Shown: positions 25,642-39,973, numbered from the stretch's first letter. The stretch: 64,000 nt of DNA from Bigelowiella natans CCMP2755 (GCA_000320545.1 ADNK01002664.1:71766-135765); one strand, 5' to 3'. The notes: a model not told the origin generated them from the sequence alone. Numbers and translations: made by a program.

Positions 25642-28600
25642 CTAGCTTGTGTTGTGAACTTTGGCATGTTTACCTTGTTTCTTAATGTCCAATAGTACAA
25701 CTTCTGCCATGTAAAATGGTATAATACCAAGAAGTTTTAGAATTCTAGCGGATAATATAGATAAACTAAAAGATTCTGATGAGGATATTGATTTTAGCTT
25801 GTTTTTGGACTTTTTCTCTTTTTCAAGAATCTCCGCCACCTTTTCCCTTAGTTCATTTGATTTTGCTAAATTTGTGATAATATCGAAGTCTGCCGTATAC
25901 CAAATTTTGGCCTCCAACTCAAGTGCTTTGCGAAATTCAATATTGAGTCCAGAGTATATATGTGAATGAATAAGATAGCAGTAGCATCCACAGGAGCTCT
26001 CGTGTATTACACAACAGCAAGTAGCAGCAGCAGCAGGGTCGTTGCTACTTTTATCTTCAAGGCTGCTACCCTCAAGAGGAAAACGATAACACTGTTTGTC
26101 AGTTGATTTACTATCTGTTCTGATATATTTTTTCTTACTTTTATTACCATTGCTGCTGTAACTTGCACTGCTACTTCGACTAGCACTACTGTTACTAATT
26201 CCAAGACCAACAGCAGATGATACGAAGTATCTTCTTAATTTGTTTATGTTTCCAATCCAGGATGGTGTCGTAGTAGCAGTTGAAGTTGAAGGAGTAGAAG
26301 CATTAGTTGTGTCCTTTTTCCTTCCAGTGATGGTATTGGTAGAAGGTCCATTGTAATCATAATCATAGTCATCATCACCATCATCGTAACAATCATCATC
26401 TTTATCATGATGACGCTGAAGCCACGACTCCACAAGCTCCCTGATCTTAGCACATGCATGTTTATATCGATGCCTTATTTCTTCTGTTGCCGTCTTCAAG
26501 TCGATACTGAGGTCTTTGTCCTTTGGTTAAGTTTATTTGGTTTTAAATATTCATTACTTTGCACCAGAAATAAATGAATATAGGAGTGACCAATAAGAGT
26601 AATAGTTGTCATATTTATCTCGTTTAGGAAAGATAAAGATAATGACGGTTGGCATATAACTATCCAAGATAAAGATGATGCCATCTATCCAAGATGATGA
26701 TGGTGATGATGACGGTTGGCATATATCTATCCAAGATGATGAAAGGTTAAAGATGATGATGATAGGCATACATCTATCGCAATTCCTCCCTTCCTCCCCT
26801 ACCCCCGAACACTGTAGCAATGCCAATGCATCAGGCAATTCAGCCATAAACTATGAGTGCGACTATCACTACTACTGTTACCTTCGTGAAAGTGAAAGGG
26901 GGAGGGCTTCTTCGTAGTTCTTCAGCCTTTTCAAATAAACGTCCTAAAATCCCCTGGATAATATTGATCGCATTTGTATAATACGCATTTTTGTGACTTC
27001 CCACGGCCCTGGTATTGGCTAGTGCTGCTATTATTGTTGCTATTCCTACTACTATTGCTACTGCTACTACTACCACTACTACGTCGTGTCATGATGTTAT
27101 CCAATTAAACAACATACTTTGTCTTGGTAATAGGAGAAGTTTGAGGAATAACATATATTATTCGTCCCCCTCCTCCTCCTCCTCCTCCTCCTCCTCCTCC
27201 TCCTCTGTAGCATGAAATGTGGACGTTCTGGATACGAATGGAAGACATCTTGCCTGAATGATGAGGTGATTCATTCAAATGATGATGATGATGATAATGA
27301 TGATGGTGGTGGTGGTGGTGGGTGATGATTGATACACCGGTTGTTGTAGCAGTACAGTAGCAGTAGTAGTAGTAATGGGAGTTGTAGTAGTAGTAGTAGT
27401 AGGCTCTTACTCCTCCTCAATAAATCCTAGCCAGTAATTATTAGTTTTAGTGGAATGGTAATGAACAACCATGTGTCCGGAAGTCTAACATCATTCCCCG
27501 TTTTCTCTGCATCTAATGCTTGCTCAAATAACATGGCAGCCTGCAATGTGATTTCATGTCTTGGGCCTAATGAGCTGGCGAGTCTATGACAATGTACGGA
27601 GGAGGAGGAGGAAGAGGAAAAGAAGAAAGAGAGGGGAATCTAGTTTTAGTAAGACACTTTGCTTCTGCGTGGTAGTTTTGTTCTTGTTAGATGGAAGATA
27701 GCAACATCAAAAAGTAGGTTAATATGATGACATAAAATGATGATGTATAGCGCATTAATACACAATACTAATCAATCAGAGACAACTACTTTCCACCAAC
27801 TAATGATATCAACACACACAACGCATCACTAAATCCAGAGGGAGGCGACATAAACGAGCAAAATCTGTGATCATTTATTCCTAGTAGTATCATTATCATA
27901 ATCTAGAACTGCTTCTTCCAATCCTCCTCCTCCTCCTCCTCCTCCTCTACTTACTCGGTATGAAGATTTCCCAGTCGCCCCTTCCTCTCTTTCATTGTAG
28001 TCAGAGTATGAAGGAATGTGCATTTATTTGCATACTCAATACAATCACGTTCCCTCTTCCATTTCTGATATTCTTTTCTTCTTCGCTTCCTCTTTATTAC
28101 TTTGCTGCTTCCTTCTAATACCTCAACATCTTCCTCCTTGTTATCTATGATAATTCCCTTAGAATGCTGTACTACTGCTGCTATTTTTGGATCAATTAAG
28201 GTATGATCTCCTGTTTCTCTTTCTTCTTCTTCTTCTTCTTCTTCTTCTTCTGATTCTATTGTTGCTGTTACTTTCATAAGAGGTTGGGTTTGGTGTCTGT
28301 TCAGTTCGTAATCATGATCACTGGGAGGGGGGGGAGAACAACGATAGCGACAATCAGCAGAAGGGAAAGCAGCATGATTTTTGGCAGCAGTAAAATCAGC
28401 AACTGACCCTCCTTCTTCTTTGTCACGAGCTTTTTCCTTCTCCTCCTCTTTCTCCTCCCCTTCTTCTTCTTCTTCTTGACTACACTGATGATGATGCTTC
28501 TGCTGCTGGTGCTGGTGCTGCTCTTGTTCTCGTTTTAGCACCTGCTGCACGATTGTAGTGTTCCAGATGCAAAAAACCATATCACCATCGTAGTCGCCAC

Positions 28601-29133
28601 CTGTTTCATCATACTAAGAGTAAGGATTCATATTTGGTTGCCGTCTATTTTGTTTATTCTAATTCCAATTAATTTCTCGAATAAGGGGCAATTTGAAGTT
28701 CGGGATTCTCTCTTCTCCCCCTTCTGGTCGTCATCTTCATTTAGGTTCCTCCTCCTTTATCCTCTCCTCCTTATCGATTCTCTCGCACTACACTTCTTCT
28801 TATGCATACTCTTCTCTCTACTACGATGTTCACTACGACATCATCTACTACATCGTATGCATAATCAAATGTGAATAATGCTTTTGACGACGACTACTAC
28901 CTGACATAACATCCAATGGAGCACGACAACCTCTCGTCTAGATATTGATCATCATGTGTAATATTCATCATAATGACAGCCCTACTACGTCTAGATATTG
29001 ATTATCATGTGCAATATTTATCATAATTTCATTTAACAGTACTAGTAAAAGAACAAATAAGAAGCAGTATCAGCAGAAATGTGTTTCGTAGCAGTAGAAT
29101 ATCATTATTATCATTATCACGACTAGAAACACA

Positions 29134-29169
<36 letters not shown>

Positions 29170-29838
29170 CGAGAAGATGGCGACATTGTCGTATCCACAA
29201 CGGATAAATGTATTGGTAGTTTCGCTTGGAGGTACAGAAAGTATTACTATATTTTCAGGCCTAACACACGGAGATCGAGTCACTAGCACTTTTCGTCGTC
29301 GTAGTCGTCTCTTCTTTTGCTTCTTGTTCTTCTTCTTTTTCTTCTGTCTTTGTTGTTCTTGACGACGGTATTGTCCTCCATCACAACCATCATTATATTC
29401 ATCATAATCATCATTATCATAAGATAACAACACACGTCCTGAAACCATAATACATACTTCGCCCTCCTCTAATATACCAAGTGGATCAGGTACTGCATAC
29501 AAATAGCAAGATGATGGCAACGAAATATTGGCTTTGAACGTTGGTTGTCGTTGATGGAGTCTATATTTCAGCTGTCGAAGCAAGTAGTACAAACGTGGTT
29601 CGCTTGTACGAATCCCTCCATCAAGAAGCCTCTGTGCAGAGACGGCAGCTCTGTTATTATTACAGTAGTAGTAGTAGTAGTAGTGGTGGTGGTGGGTAGT
29701 AGAATTTAGTATCGAGTAGCAGCAGCCTCCTAATTACACGGCGGATAGTAGTAGTAGTATCACCTAGCTCTCACATAGTCAGTACTAGTGGTTCAAGTTC
29801 CTTTGATTTATTGCATTTTCTGGTTATACACGTTCTTT

Positions 29839-29874
<36 letters not shown>

Positions 29875-30422
29875 CACTTACTACCATAGCTGCTAATTAG
29901 AACTACTTTAATTATTACTTCCGGGTATTCGTTTGAATCTCGGTAATACGTCGGTATTTCGGTTCATGCTTTGACCACGTATCAATCGTTGGCATATCCA
30001 CATTTCTTAGCATTTCAAAAGCCTAAAGTGGGTTGGTGGTGGTGTTGTTCGTTGTACTAATATCGAGGAGTAGTAGTAGTAGTTGTTGTTGTTGTTGTAC
30101 CATCTTTCTAGAAAGGATTTCATAGTCGGACAGGAGATAGTCAAGGTGGAGTAGATCAAAGAACACTGAATCTGATCATGATGATCATGATCAAAACGAA
30201 TAATAACAATAAATCATTAGAATAAGCTATGATTTCAATAATGACAAATAGTATTATACAGGTTGACAGGCAGAAATATCAAAGAATTTTGTGTTTGTCT
30301 TCTTCTTCTTCTGGTATGGTCTTCGTCATTGTAGTTTCCAGCTAGAACGAAACACACATAGACATATTGTTTATATGTTTACTCAAATGAAGATAATGTT
30401 AATAATTATACACATAGTAGAG

Positions 30423-30454
<32 letters not shown>

Positions 30455-30674
30455 AAAAGAAACAAAGGAATGAAGTAAGCCAACAAGTACCAGAAACTCC
30501 TCTATTCGTGAGCATCAAGATGACTTGGCAATTCAAGTAATGCCGAATCCAATTAAGAGGCTCAAATTGGCGATGACGACGACTATGATGACTTCGATGA
30601 CAACATTTACGAAAATCGTTCTGCTTCTTGTCCATTTCATACCAATTAGTATTGATGCTGTTACCAGCATCATT

Positions 30675-30711
<37 letters not shown>

Positions 30712-30985
30712 CAATGCTGTCTTTGTTCCACATATTTGCCAAATAGCTGTATTAAGCGCTTTTTGGCTTTGTGATGCATCCGTTTTAGCTCCGAATGATG
30801 ATAATGATGATGATTATGAGAGTCAACTGCAGCTGGAAATAATGATATCCTCAATGCTGATGTCATTAGTAGTAGGGAGGACGAAAACAGCGACGAGGAA
30901 ATATCGCCAGTACAGCCTATAATCTACACACACACACACACACACGCACGCACGCATGCACACGATCACATAAGAAAAATTAATA

Positions 30986-31026
<41 letters not shown>

Positions 31027-34000
31027 AGAGAGAGGGGGGGCGGGGGAGAGAGGCAGAGATGTATGCAACATAGATAGACACAAAGAAGCATTAGATATTC
31101 TCCAGGGTGAGAACAACTGTAGGATACATAGTTAGAAGTACTGCGTGGGAGGGCGGAGGTTTCGACCAATTGCACACATCCAGGCCAAAGCGTAACTCAA
31201 ATAATCTTGATGATACTGGAGGAGAAGACAATGATGAGGATGATTGTGGCTATGATGAAGAGGGTAGTGGTGAAGTAGTTAATAACCCACGTTCTCTTCT
31301 CTGCTCTCCTGATTTTTTTCCTCCTTCTTCTCCATTTCCTGATAATTCCCCCGCCGCTTTTTCACCGAAAAGATTGCTATTTCTTGGGGGGCCAAACTTA
31401 AGCATCGATTTACGGAAAACAATTGTATTGGGAGGAAGATCAGGGTGTTGAACGAGCATTCCTTTGAATCCACCCAGATAGCAGATGCATCGTATCTGGA
31501 AAGCACACGGCCAAGAACGAAGAAGAGGAAAAGAGGAAGAAGAAGAAGAAGAAGAAAAGGAGGGGAGAGCTAGGAGAAAGGGAGATCAATAAGGAGGAGG
31601 AGGAGATGGAGATTCGTTATCGTAGGATTCATTTTATTTGTTAGGTTAGTATCCTAGATGATGTATGTCCTCCTCCTCCTCCTCCTCCTCCTCCTCCTCC
31701 CCCTTCTCTCTCTAAACTCTTCCATCTTTCAACATCCATTTGCATGGAAAATCAATGAATCAATCAACCAATCAATCAATCATCATCTCTTCCTACAGTC
31801 CTTCTTAACACAATTAATGGATATTATTGTATTTTCTTCACCTTCTTCATATTCTTCTCGCAGTTGCTGCTGTTGTTGCTACTGCTGCTGCTGATGTTGC
31901 CGTATCTGCAGCGCCATTTTTCCAGCAAGATCAGTTGAAATAAGGCCGCACCCATCAGTCATCAAATTCCTCGTATTAGTATTCGTAGTAGTCGTCATAG
32001 AAACCCTGCTACTCTTCCTACCTTTACTATTACTATCATCTAGTTTGATATCATTCAGGTTATCTCCGCTCTCTTGCTCATTCTCCTCTTTTTTTCCTAC
32101 AATAAGATCTTCCACAACAAATACATCTGGATGCTCTTCTATCTCGCCATAGTTACTACGATTATCATTCTCCTCATCCTCATCATCATTTCCTTTTGTC
32201 GTTTCTGCGCTGTATTTTCTGCCATTAATCCCGGCCGTCGTCGTCATCGAGCCGTTCTTTGCACCATCTCGTCTCGTGTTTCTACTGCTGCTGTCCCCCC
32301 CCCCCCACTTATTAATTTCCATCGTACGAATGGTTTTGCTGAGACAGGATAAGGCTAGACGACTAGCAAGCTTATACCTATTGAATAATAATAGGTATTA
32401 ATAATATTATGATGATGATGGTGATGATGATACATGTTTAGCAACACACTACTAACGGCAAATAGTAGAAATTTTTAGTACGGTGAGTGTGGTAACATAT
32501 TAGGAATATAATAGGTGTGTGTGTGTGTGTATTTTAATCACTACGTGATACTTATAGTAGTAGTAGTAGTAGTAGTAGTAGTTCATGCTTGTGGTGGTAA
32601 TGGTAGCACCAAATCATAACCCTAGTTGTATCAACCGAATAATATATACCTTTTTAACGCTACTCTTCCTTCACTCCTCCTCCTCCTTCCCACCTCTCTC
32701 TCTATATTTCTCTCTTTCTCTCCCTCTCCGTATAATTATTATTATTATTATTTTATTAATATTATTTGATCTCTTCTACTTCGTTGATCGATGATGTCAT
32801 GTCATACGGGTTAGTAAGAAGATTCTTCGGTTTACTGAAACATCCCATCCATCGATAAAGTTCATCTTTGCTAATAGTGCGTATTCCTGGGCCAGATAAT
32901 GCAAACCACACATCCGTGCTCTCCTATTTACAATTGGAACAAAGCTAATAATAAACACACTCATTAATAAGGCATGGAGACGGAAGAGGAAGCTCTAGCT
33001 GCTCTGACGTATTATTCTTATTTCATTTATCATACTTATATTTCTTTGGATATAGTACTACTTCTCATAGAACATCACTATTATTATCATAACATCGTAG
33101 TTTGCAGCTGAAAAGCACCCATCCAAGTATCATTACTACTACTACTACTACTACTACTACCTTATACAGTAATGATTCGAATCTGCACCCTCCAATTTGA
33201 ATCCATCCGTTACGTAGAGCCGTGAAAGCCTCTCTTTTCTTGGATAAATGGTCCATACCGCCCAAATCGTAGGATATCCGCAAAATTCGAGAGCTACCGA
33301 AAGCACGCATTAATCTATTTTCTCCATCCAAAGTTTGAACCGGTTCTAGTGAGAGCAATTCATTATTCTCATCATCATCATCATCATCATCATCATAAAG
33401 AGGAAGATCACGCTGATGAGTGTAATGATAAATGGTTTTGTTGCTGGAACTGCTATAATTTTTCCTCCTCCCTCTCCTCCTGTCACTCCTCTTATGATTA
33501 AAGCATTCCAAAGCTCTTGCCCGGTACTCTGCATACTAACACGGTGGACAACAGCAGCAAGTGGACAATACAAATAATTCATCCTGATTAAGCAAGTGAA
33601 CAATACAAATAACTTATCCTGATTAGCATTGATGTAGTATAAGTTTAAGCTGCGGTAGTAATGTTGGTTATCTTTTATCATTGAAAAGTTAGTCCTTAGC
33701 AGCAGCAGCAGCATACATTCGAGGGATCTTGAAGCTTCTTCGCTTTCCTTTCATCTATATCTTCAAGAGCATCAACAAAAGAAGATATTTCTCCTCCTCC
33801 TCCCCTGTGTTGACATAACAACGAAAACCTATAGAAAAATGGCAAGCTAAGGAACTTTTTTTTTAGTTGTTGCCTCAATAGCACTTGATCATCGTCGTCG
33901 TCATGATCATCGTCATATTTCTTTTTTGCATAATTTTCGTCTTCTTCCTGCTCATCATCTCCTCCCTCTCCTTTTATGCAAGTTGTTCACAAAAGCCATT

Positions 34001-34969
34001 GCTCGCATTTATGTGTCCAGTGTGTGATATAAGAGGAGCTATTTTTTCTCATTCCAACTGCAGAATTGTCGCAATTATCATCAGTATCAGTAGTAGTAGT
34101 AGTAGTAGCAGTAGTAGTAGCAGTAATAGAAGTAGAAGGATCAATCGAATGTCGCTCATTTCCTTCTCCAATTCTTCGTGTATTGTGGCGTCTTCTGGTT
34201 GTCGTCGTCATTGTCGTCTCATTTTTAAAAATGTCGTCACTGAGATTATGTGTTCTACAATTTTTTGGTTTGACAGGGTAAGAATAGTATTCTTTTTTAG
34301 ATGATGATGATAATAATGAAGACGACGCATATCTGCTGCCCCCCTTCCCCCTTCTCCTCCTAAGCATTCTTTCTCTACTGTATATTCGTCGTTTAGCTAA
34401 TTGATAGGAGAAATCACAAGAAGAGCTGTACAACAAACGGTCGTTGTCTCTTCCTCCTCCTCCTCCTCCTCCTCCTCCTTCTGCTCGTGTTCCTCTTCTC
34501 TCCGGTGATGACGACGGTTTATGAAGAGATGATGATATATTTATCGTTTCCTCTTCATTTAGCTGCTTTAACCCCACGCTTCGTCTATATTGTCCCCCCC
34601 GTTTCTTCTCATGCAGGTTCTGTTGTGAAGGGGAGGAATAGAGACCACCAGTCCCGATATTATCATATACATTAAAGAGAATATTATGAGCAAATTCATT
34701 TTATGTTGACGTATATCTGGATGACAATGACGATCACAATGACAAAGTGATGATGATGGTGGTGATGGGGATAGGTTGAATGATGGCTGTGGTACTATAA
34801 TGAAATACCTCATTATCATCATATTCTTTGCTGTATATGATGTTAACTGCTGGTTTCTTTCCCCCCTCCTTCCTGTCAATTCTACTATCTGGATTTCGTC
34901 TTCGATGCTCATCATTATCAGCAGTGGCATCGTCATCGTCAAGGAGATATTCAACGCTACCCTCGAAAG

Positions 34970-35013
<44 letters not shown>

Positions 35014-35367
35014 ATTGGAAGACGATGAAAGCAACTGTAACTACGATGCAAACTCAGAAAGACAGCTTCCTATGTTCATCTTTAAATTCATCTTTTACCT
35101 GTATGTTCTAATATTCCTTCCTTACATCCATTGCTTGTTATGTGGTATTTTTCTTGTTCCCGGTTCGCCATAGTTGTCTCTCCTGTTCTTTCCTGCCGCT
35201 GCTCCTCCTCCTCCTCTTCCTCTACCCTCATCCAACAACAGGTGCTCGAATGATGGATGATAGGAGAATAAACAACAAAACGTAGGTCGTTCCTCCTCTG
35301 CGTCAAGCAATATGCATGCTGTCAAAACATTTCTACTAAATAGCATGTCGCATGATAAAAGTCCCAT
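25642..35367 (-). CDS. Cellular RNA-dependent RNA polymerase (RNA-silencing type)
   Basis: Large minus-strand gene, about 1,800 residues in about 21 exons. It starts at ATG 35367 (MGLLSCDMLFSRN) and stops at TAG 25642. Exons 5' to 3': 35367-35226, about 35190-35100, 34969-34809, 34619-33991, 33828-33717, 33526-33161, 32923-32808, 32377-about 31882, 31495-31291, 31215-31142, about 30870-30491, 30165-30101, 30022-29919, 29650-29170, 28937-28901, 28600-27955, 27583-27470, 27253-27118, about 27030-26882, 26850-26803, 26493-25642. Motifs follow RDR family order (see the core entry). It would copy single-stranded RNA into double-stranded RNA feeding Dicer. It carries many low-complexity inserts (Asp12, Glu10, poly-Lys, Arg and Thr runs) not expected in plant or fungal relatives. 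Unresolved junctions: exon 2 entry, after 31882, before 30870, and 27118 to 27030. Confidence 0.9.
27470..33526 (-). other. RdRP conserved core with GGDYDGD catalytic motif
   Basis: In order along the protein: SRILRISYD then GWIQIGGCRFESLLYK (33526-33161); DELYRWMGCFSKPKNLL (32923-32808); YKLASRLALSCLSKT and NLMTDGCGLISTDLAG (32377 down); CYLGGFKGMLVQHP and FRKSMLKFG (31495-31291); NCQVILMLTNRGVS (ending 30491); AVPDPLGILEEGEV and VLVTRSPCVRPENIVILSV (29650-29170); STRGCRAPLDVMSG (28937-28901); GGDYDGDMVFCIW (start of 28600-27955); and LDAEKTGNDVRLPDTW (27583-27470). The three Asp of DYDGD are the metal-binding residues of this polymerase superfamily. Tyr rather than Leu at the second position recalls fungal QDE-1 rather than the plant DLDGD form. 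Confidence 0.92.
34975..35012. repeat. (TA)n microsatellite abutting an exon of the polymerase gene
   Basis: The TA run is adjacent to the acceptor of exon 34969-34809. Similar (TA)n tracts lie at about 7468-7505, 16215-16241, 30991-31024, 39462-39492 and 50576-50612, all intronic. Confidence 0.95.
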
Positions 35368-35517
35368 GCATATTTTCTATTTTTATAGCTCCGAATTAAA
35401 AAAACGAGAAAATGAATAGATCTAATATCTAGATCCACCATTGAGCATGCTGGGACCTTCAAAGAGAACCGACACGGGGAGGAGGGTGAGGACGAGGAGG
35501 CCTCGACGAATTAATTG
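35368..35517. promoter_or_regulatory. 150-bp divergent intergenic segment (putative bidirectional promoter)
   Basis: This separates the start codons of the minus-strand polymerase and the plus-strand MSP-domain gene. The polymerase side is A/T-rich, with a near-palindromic AGATCTAATATCTAGATC around 35430. The other side is GA-rich (GGGGAGGAGGGTGAGGACG). Assignment is by position only. Confidence 0.5.
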
Positions 35518-38500
35518 ATGACTGGCTCTCAGATAGCATCTACGCCCGCTCCCGAGTCTCCGTCAAATGGTCGTGTGGTTACTGAGGTGCTTCAGGTTAA
35601 TGAAGGCGGCTACATCGTCCAAGCTAAAGTCATCTACAAAGGTACTGGGATTTCTGGTTACATGAGAGAAATAGAGACTTCGGAAAATATATCATGTGAG
35701 TAAATAAACCAGGTATATATTATCGTGTATCTCTGTCCAAATGGCTAAAATAGAGAGATATCTTTGTAGACAAACATAAAGTAGTATGAAGTAGAAACCC
35801 GAACTCATTACAAAGATGAAATAATTGGATGTGGCCGTGGACAAGCTAAATCAATTTTGAAGGCCGAGCTAGAGGTTAGTACAATTATTCGATTTTATGT
35901 ACCGAAGTGAGGCTTATCAGAATTAACAGCAGTGCCAAAGTTCCCATCCAATCAACCGAATATAATTAATAGGCTTTGGAAGTGGCCACAAAGTCTTCTC
36001 TCCCCCCCCACGCTGTCGATGATACTTCCAAATCTCTTTCAAAAACTATGATGAAGTCGAGGGTGGATAAAATGCACATCAATGACAAAAATAGCACATC
36101 TTCCAACAAAAATAATTGGATTGATAGCATCGAAGACGAAATATCAAATGCACATGTTGACCTGGAGAATCAAAAACAGAAACAAGAAAATAAAGGGAAT
36201 GACTTAGTTATGGTAGCACGGCAGCGACTTGCAGAATATCTACGGAAAAGAGACCAGCACCAATGGCAGGAAAAAAGTGCAGCATACAACCTAATTCGAA
36301 TTCTTATCGATAATGTTTTGAATGTGCTTTTGTGCGTGTGAGTGGAAGTCAGTACGCACGTACGTACGTCTTTACTTTTACCTCTATGAAATAATATTTC
36401 TTGCAAATTCGTCGAATCGCTTCACCGCGTAGACCTCTAGGTGACTAGGTGTATGTTGCATGTGTTTGTGCATCGTTTGTCTTCTAAACTTAAGTTGCTG
36501 TACATTATTTCCATGTTACTGATCATGATCTTTACAATATTTACATTCTTTGTAGAACGGAAAGAAAGAGAAGATAATCATGATTCTCAAGGGAATGATG
36601 CGGGAACTTTGGTCTCATCAGATAACAATGGCGAGGGGAAGCTAAAGGACAATAATATGACCAGAGGATATTCTATAAATATTGAAGAAGATGAGAGACA
36701 TTGTGACAAAACCAATGACAGTTTTCGTGAACATTCTATGTCAGCAGTAACGACGAAATCCGAAGAAGTAAATAGTAGTGCAGCAGCAACAGCAGTAGCA
36801 GCAGCAGGAGGAATCAACAGCCAGCAGCAATCCGCACTACAACTACCAGCAACACCACAACCGATGAAACACAGGGCGATGAAGGACACGATATCAGCAT
36901 CGCGGCCTCTTACTGCCCCTTTGAGAAGAAGAAGAGAAAAAGCTACTACTAAGATAAATGATCTGATAGTTCCAAATGCTGAAACAAGCTACGAAAACGA
37001 ACATACCCCTACTACTGCTGCTGCTGCTGCTCCTGCTGTTTCTCATGATCCTAAAAATCAAGATCATCGTAATCATGGAAGTCATCATCATCATCATCAT
37101 CATCATCTTCGCACACATGCTGACGACTACAAACAATTGCACAACTACCAAAAGAGGGGGGATGTCCACGATAACAATGACACGCACAACTACCAAAAGA
37201 GGGGGGATGTCCACGATAACGATGACACTAAATTGAAGGAGGAAGAAGAAGATAACATCGACTACATGCAGCAAGTAATGGCTATCTTTGCTCGGCCCTC
37301 TTCTTCCTCCCCAAACCCAGCTGCCCTTTCGAAATCTCCACAACAATTACAAAGACAGTATCGTCGTCGTTATCAACCCAAACCCCATCCTTCTGGCTCA
37401 CATCCTCACCATCCAAATCCTTCTCATCATACAACAAACCCGCCGTCATCACCATCTCCCCTTACCGAAGCAGCAGAAAACGGTGTAATAAGTAATGGAG
37501 AAAGTAACAACAGTGGTAAAGAAAGAATTCAAACAAGTATTCACAGCTTCGCTGATCGTCGTTCTCCGATGGGTAGTATGTTGTAATTACTTCATTTTTT
37601 GTCAAAATCCTGTTTTTGTACTTACAATTAGTACTTTTGTGCAATAAAATTATTTCAATCGGTCATGTTAAAGATAGATGCTATGAAGGCGCATGTATTG
37701 CAGTATACTCACATAGATTGTTGTTGCTGCTAGTCCATCAACTCTACTATCATATTAGGTATCATATTATTATCTTATATCATTAATACTTATTGTTTGG
37801 TACATAATTAACACAGGCATGGTGAAAAAAGATAAGTATTATACTCAAAACTACGACGATGAGAACCTTGTTGGAGCTGTTGCTACTACTACTACTACTA
37901 CTGCTACTGATGGTGATCGTGCACTAGTCGAAAGTAGTACAAGTTGTTTTAGTGCCGATGAGCATCATCATCAATACCGCAATCCTGTGCCACTAATACC
38001 CGCAGCAGTATGGGATGGTAGGATGACAGCTCGAGGAGGACAGCGTGTAGCAGCAAGAAACGACAATATCACTGAAGAATGCTTTCATAATTTCCAGCAG
38101 CACAACACAGAAAGGAAAGAGGAGGGCCATACAGAAGCAGCTATATCTAACAATGATAAAACGAATGTTGATTTTAAGAATGCAGTAGTCACTAGAAATG
38201 TTACTTCTACTGTAAGAAACAATGATATAGGCTTCACACTGCCAATATATTCTCCTCCTGCGTATGTTCCTCCAAGGAATCAATCAACGAAGCAAAAAAG
38301 AGGAGGAGGAGGAGGAGGAGGAGGAGGAGGAGGAGGAGGGATTACTCCTACAAATGCTGCATTGGTTTCATTAACACCAAATCCATATCTTTCACTTCTG
38401 CGTGGTCATTACAGCAGCAACGATGCAGATGAAGAAGAATTATTTGATGATAATAATGGTGATAAAGTAGCAGTATCATCATCATCGTCATCATCATTAT

Positions 38501-39460
38501 CATCATCATCATCACGTAAGAGGGAACAACGACAACGACGACGACCTAAGAATGGCCTCAATACTCTTGGCGTTGAAGTAGCAGCCTTACACCATGAGCA
38601 GCAGCTTGATACAGACAGAAGGAGGGTATGTTGTTAACAAGTAGTACTGACGTCTACTCACATTCACTATTTCTTCTTCTTGTGTTATTATAAAGTGCGC
38701 TGCTCAGTCTATGTAGTAGGATCATCATCATCATCATCATCACCATCATCATCCTTATCCACAATCTCATCGAAAGCACCTGTTGGTGAAAAACAACATG
38801 ATTCCTTCATTATTTTATGTTGTTCTGCTACTTAGGAAAACGAGCGAGAAAACAGAGTCGCAATCCAACAGGTGGTGTTTCTTCTTTTTCTTCATCCTTA
38901 TATTTTGCTTGTCTGCCCCACCTTTTAAAATCTCACGCTCTCCGAAGATATGATAGGTTTGTCGTTGTGTCTTTTTTTGTTTCTTACAACTGGTGATTCT
39001 ATTCATTATTATACAATTATTTGAATAATGCTAGTTGTTTTCCTAATCATTCCATTGTTCAAACTACTACTGCTACTGCTACTACTACTACTACTCACAA
39101 TGCACTGCATCATGTACTCGTATCCCAGAAGTACGCACTGGAAAAGTTGAGGCTGTTAGAGGAGCTCCATTCTTTGAGAAATATACTAGAGAAAGAAAGG
39201 GCAGAAAACGCTCAGTCGATGGGCAGATTACGAGTAGAAATGGAGAAAGCACACAAAATAGAGTTGACTAGGCTAATCTCTGACCATAAGCGAGAGAAAA
39301 AGGAAATATTGGAAAGACTACAGGAAGGAATGAGCGGCTATAACGATGAGGTTAAGAGAAAGGAAACTCAAAATGAGAGGAAGCTCTTCCAAATCGAAGC
39401 AATGTATTACAGGTCATAATGATAGATACCAATTTTTCCATCCTTAAACTAAAAACAAGA

Positions 39461-39498
<38 letters not shown>

Positions 39499-39923
39499 CT
39501 ATTACACGCGCACACACACATGCACACTCTACATATTTTATTTATCAATCAAAATCAAAAATCAGTCATCAACACCCATGTCATCATCATCATCATCAAT
39601 AGGGAGAAGAATGCATTATCGAAGAAAATGGAAGAATTAAAAGCTTCTCACAAACATAGTATGGAGAGGCTAGCTTCAAAGCACACGTAATTAATTAATA
39701 ATTACAGAAGTAACAACTATAATAAGTCGTAACATAGTTGTATTAAGTAGTATTTCAGGTAGCAGGATCATAATGAAGAAGACGCTTGCAGCAGTTTATT
39801 GATGCTAGAATTTTATTGCTGTTTATGTATTTTTCTTTCTTCTACTTTCCTACTGCTGCTGCTGCTTCTCAATCAAAGTTGGAGGAACTTAAAATCAAAT
39901 CTTCATTCCTTACTCCTCTTTTC

Positions 39924-39973
<50 letters not shown>

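Noticed and set aside
31800-31900. TAG read as Gln (alternative genetic code)
   Set aside because: TAG is the natural stop of the polymerase itself and of the four-helix membrane protein, and TGA and TAA end the other genes. One TAG in a CAG run is better explained by mutation or splicing.
36441-36555. A possible separate start (MTRCMLHVF.., hydrophobic) for the exon at 36.5 kb
   Set aside because: The frame can be opened there, but the TTTGTAG acceptor at 36555 joins exon 3 in phase, and the hydrophobic stretch is mostly intron polypyrimidine tract. It is kept as an alternative only.
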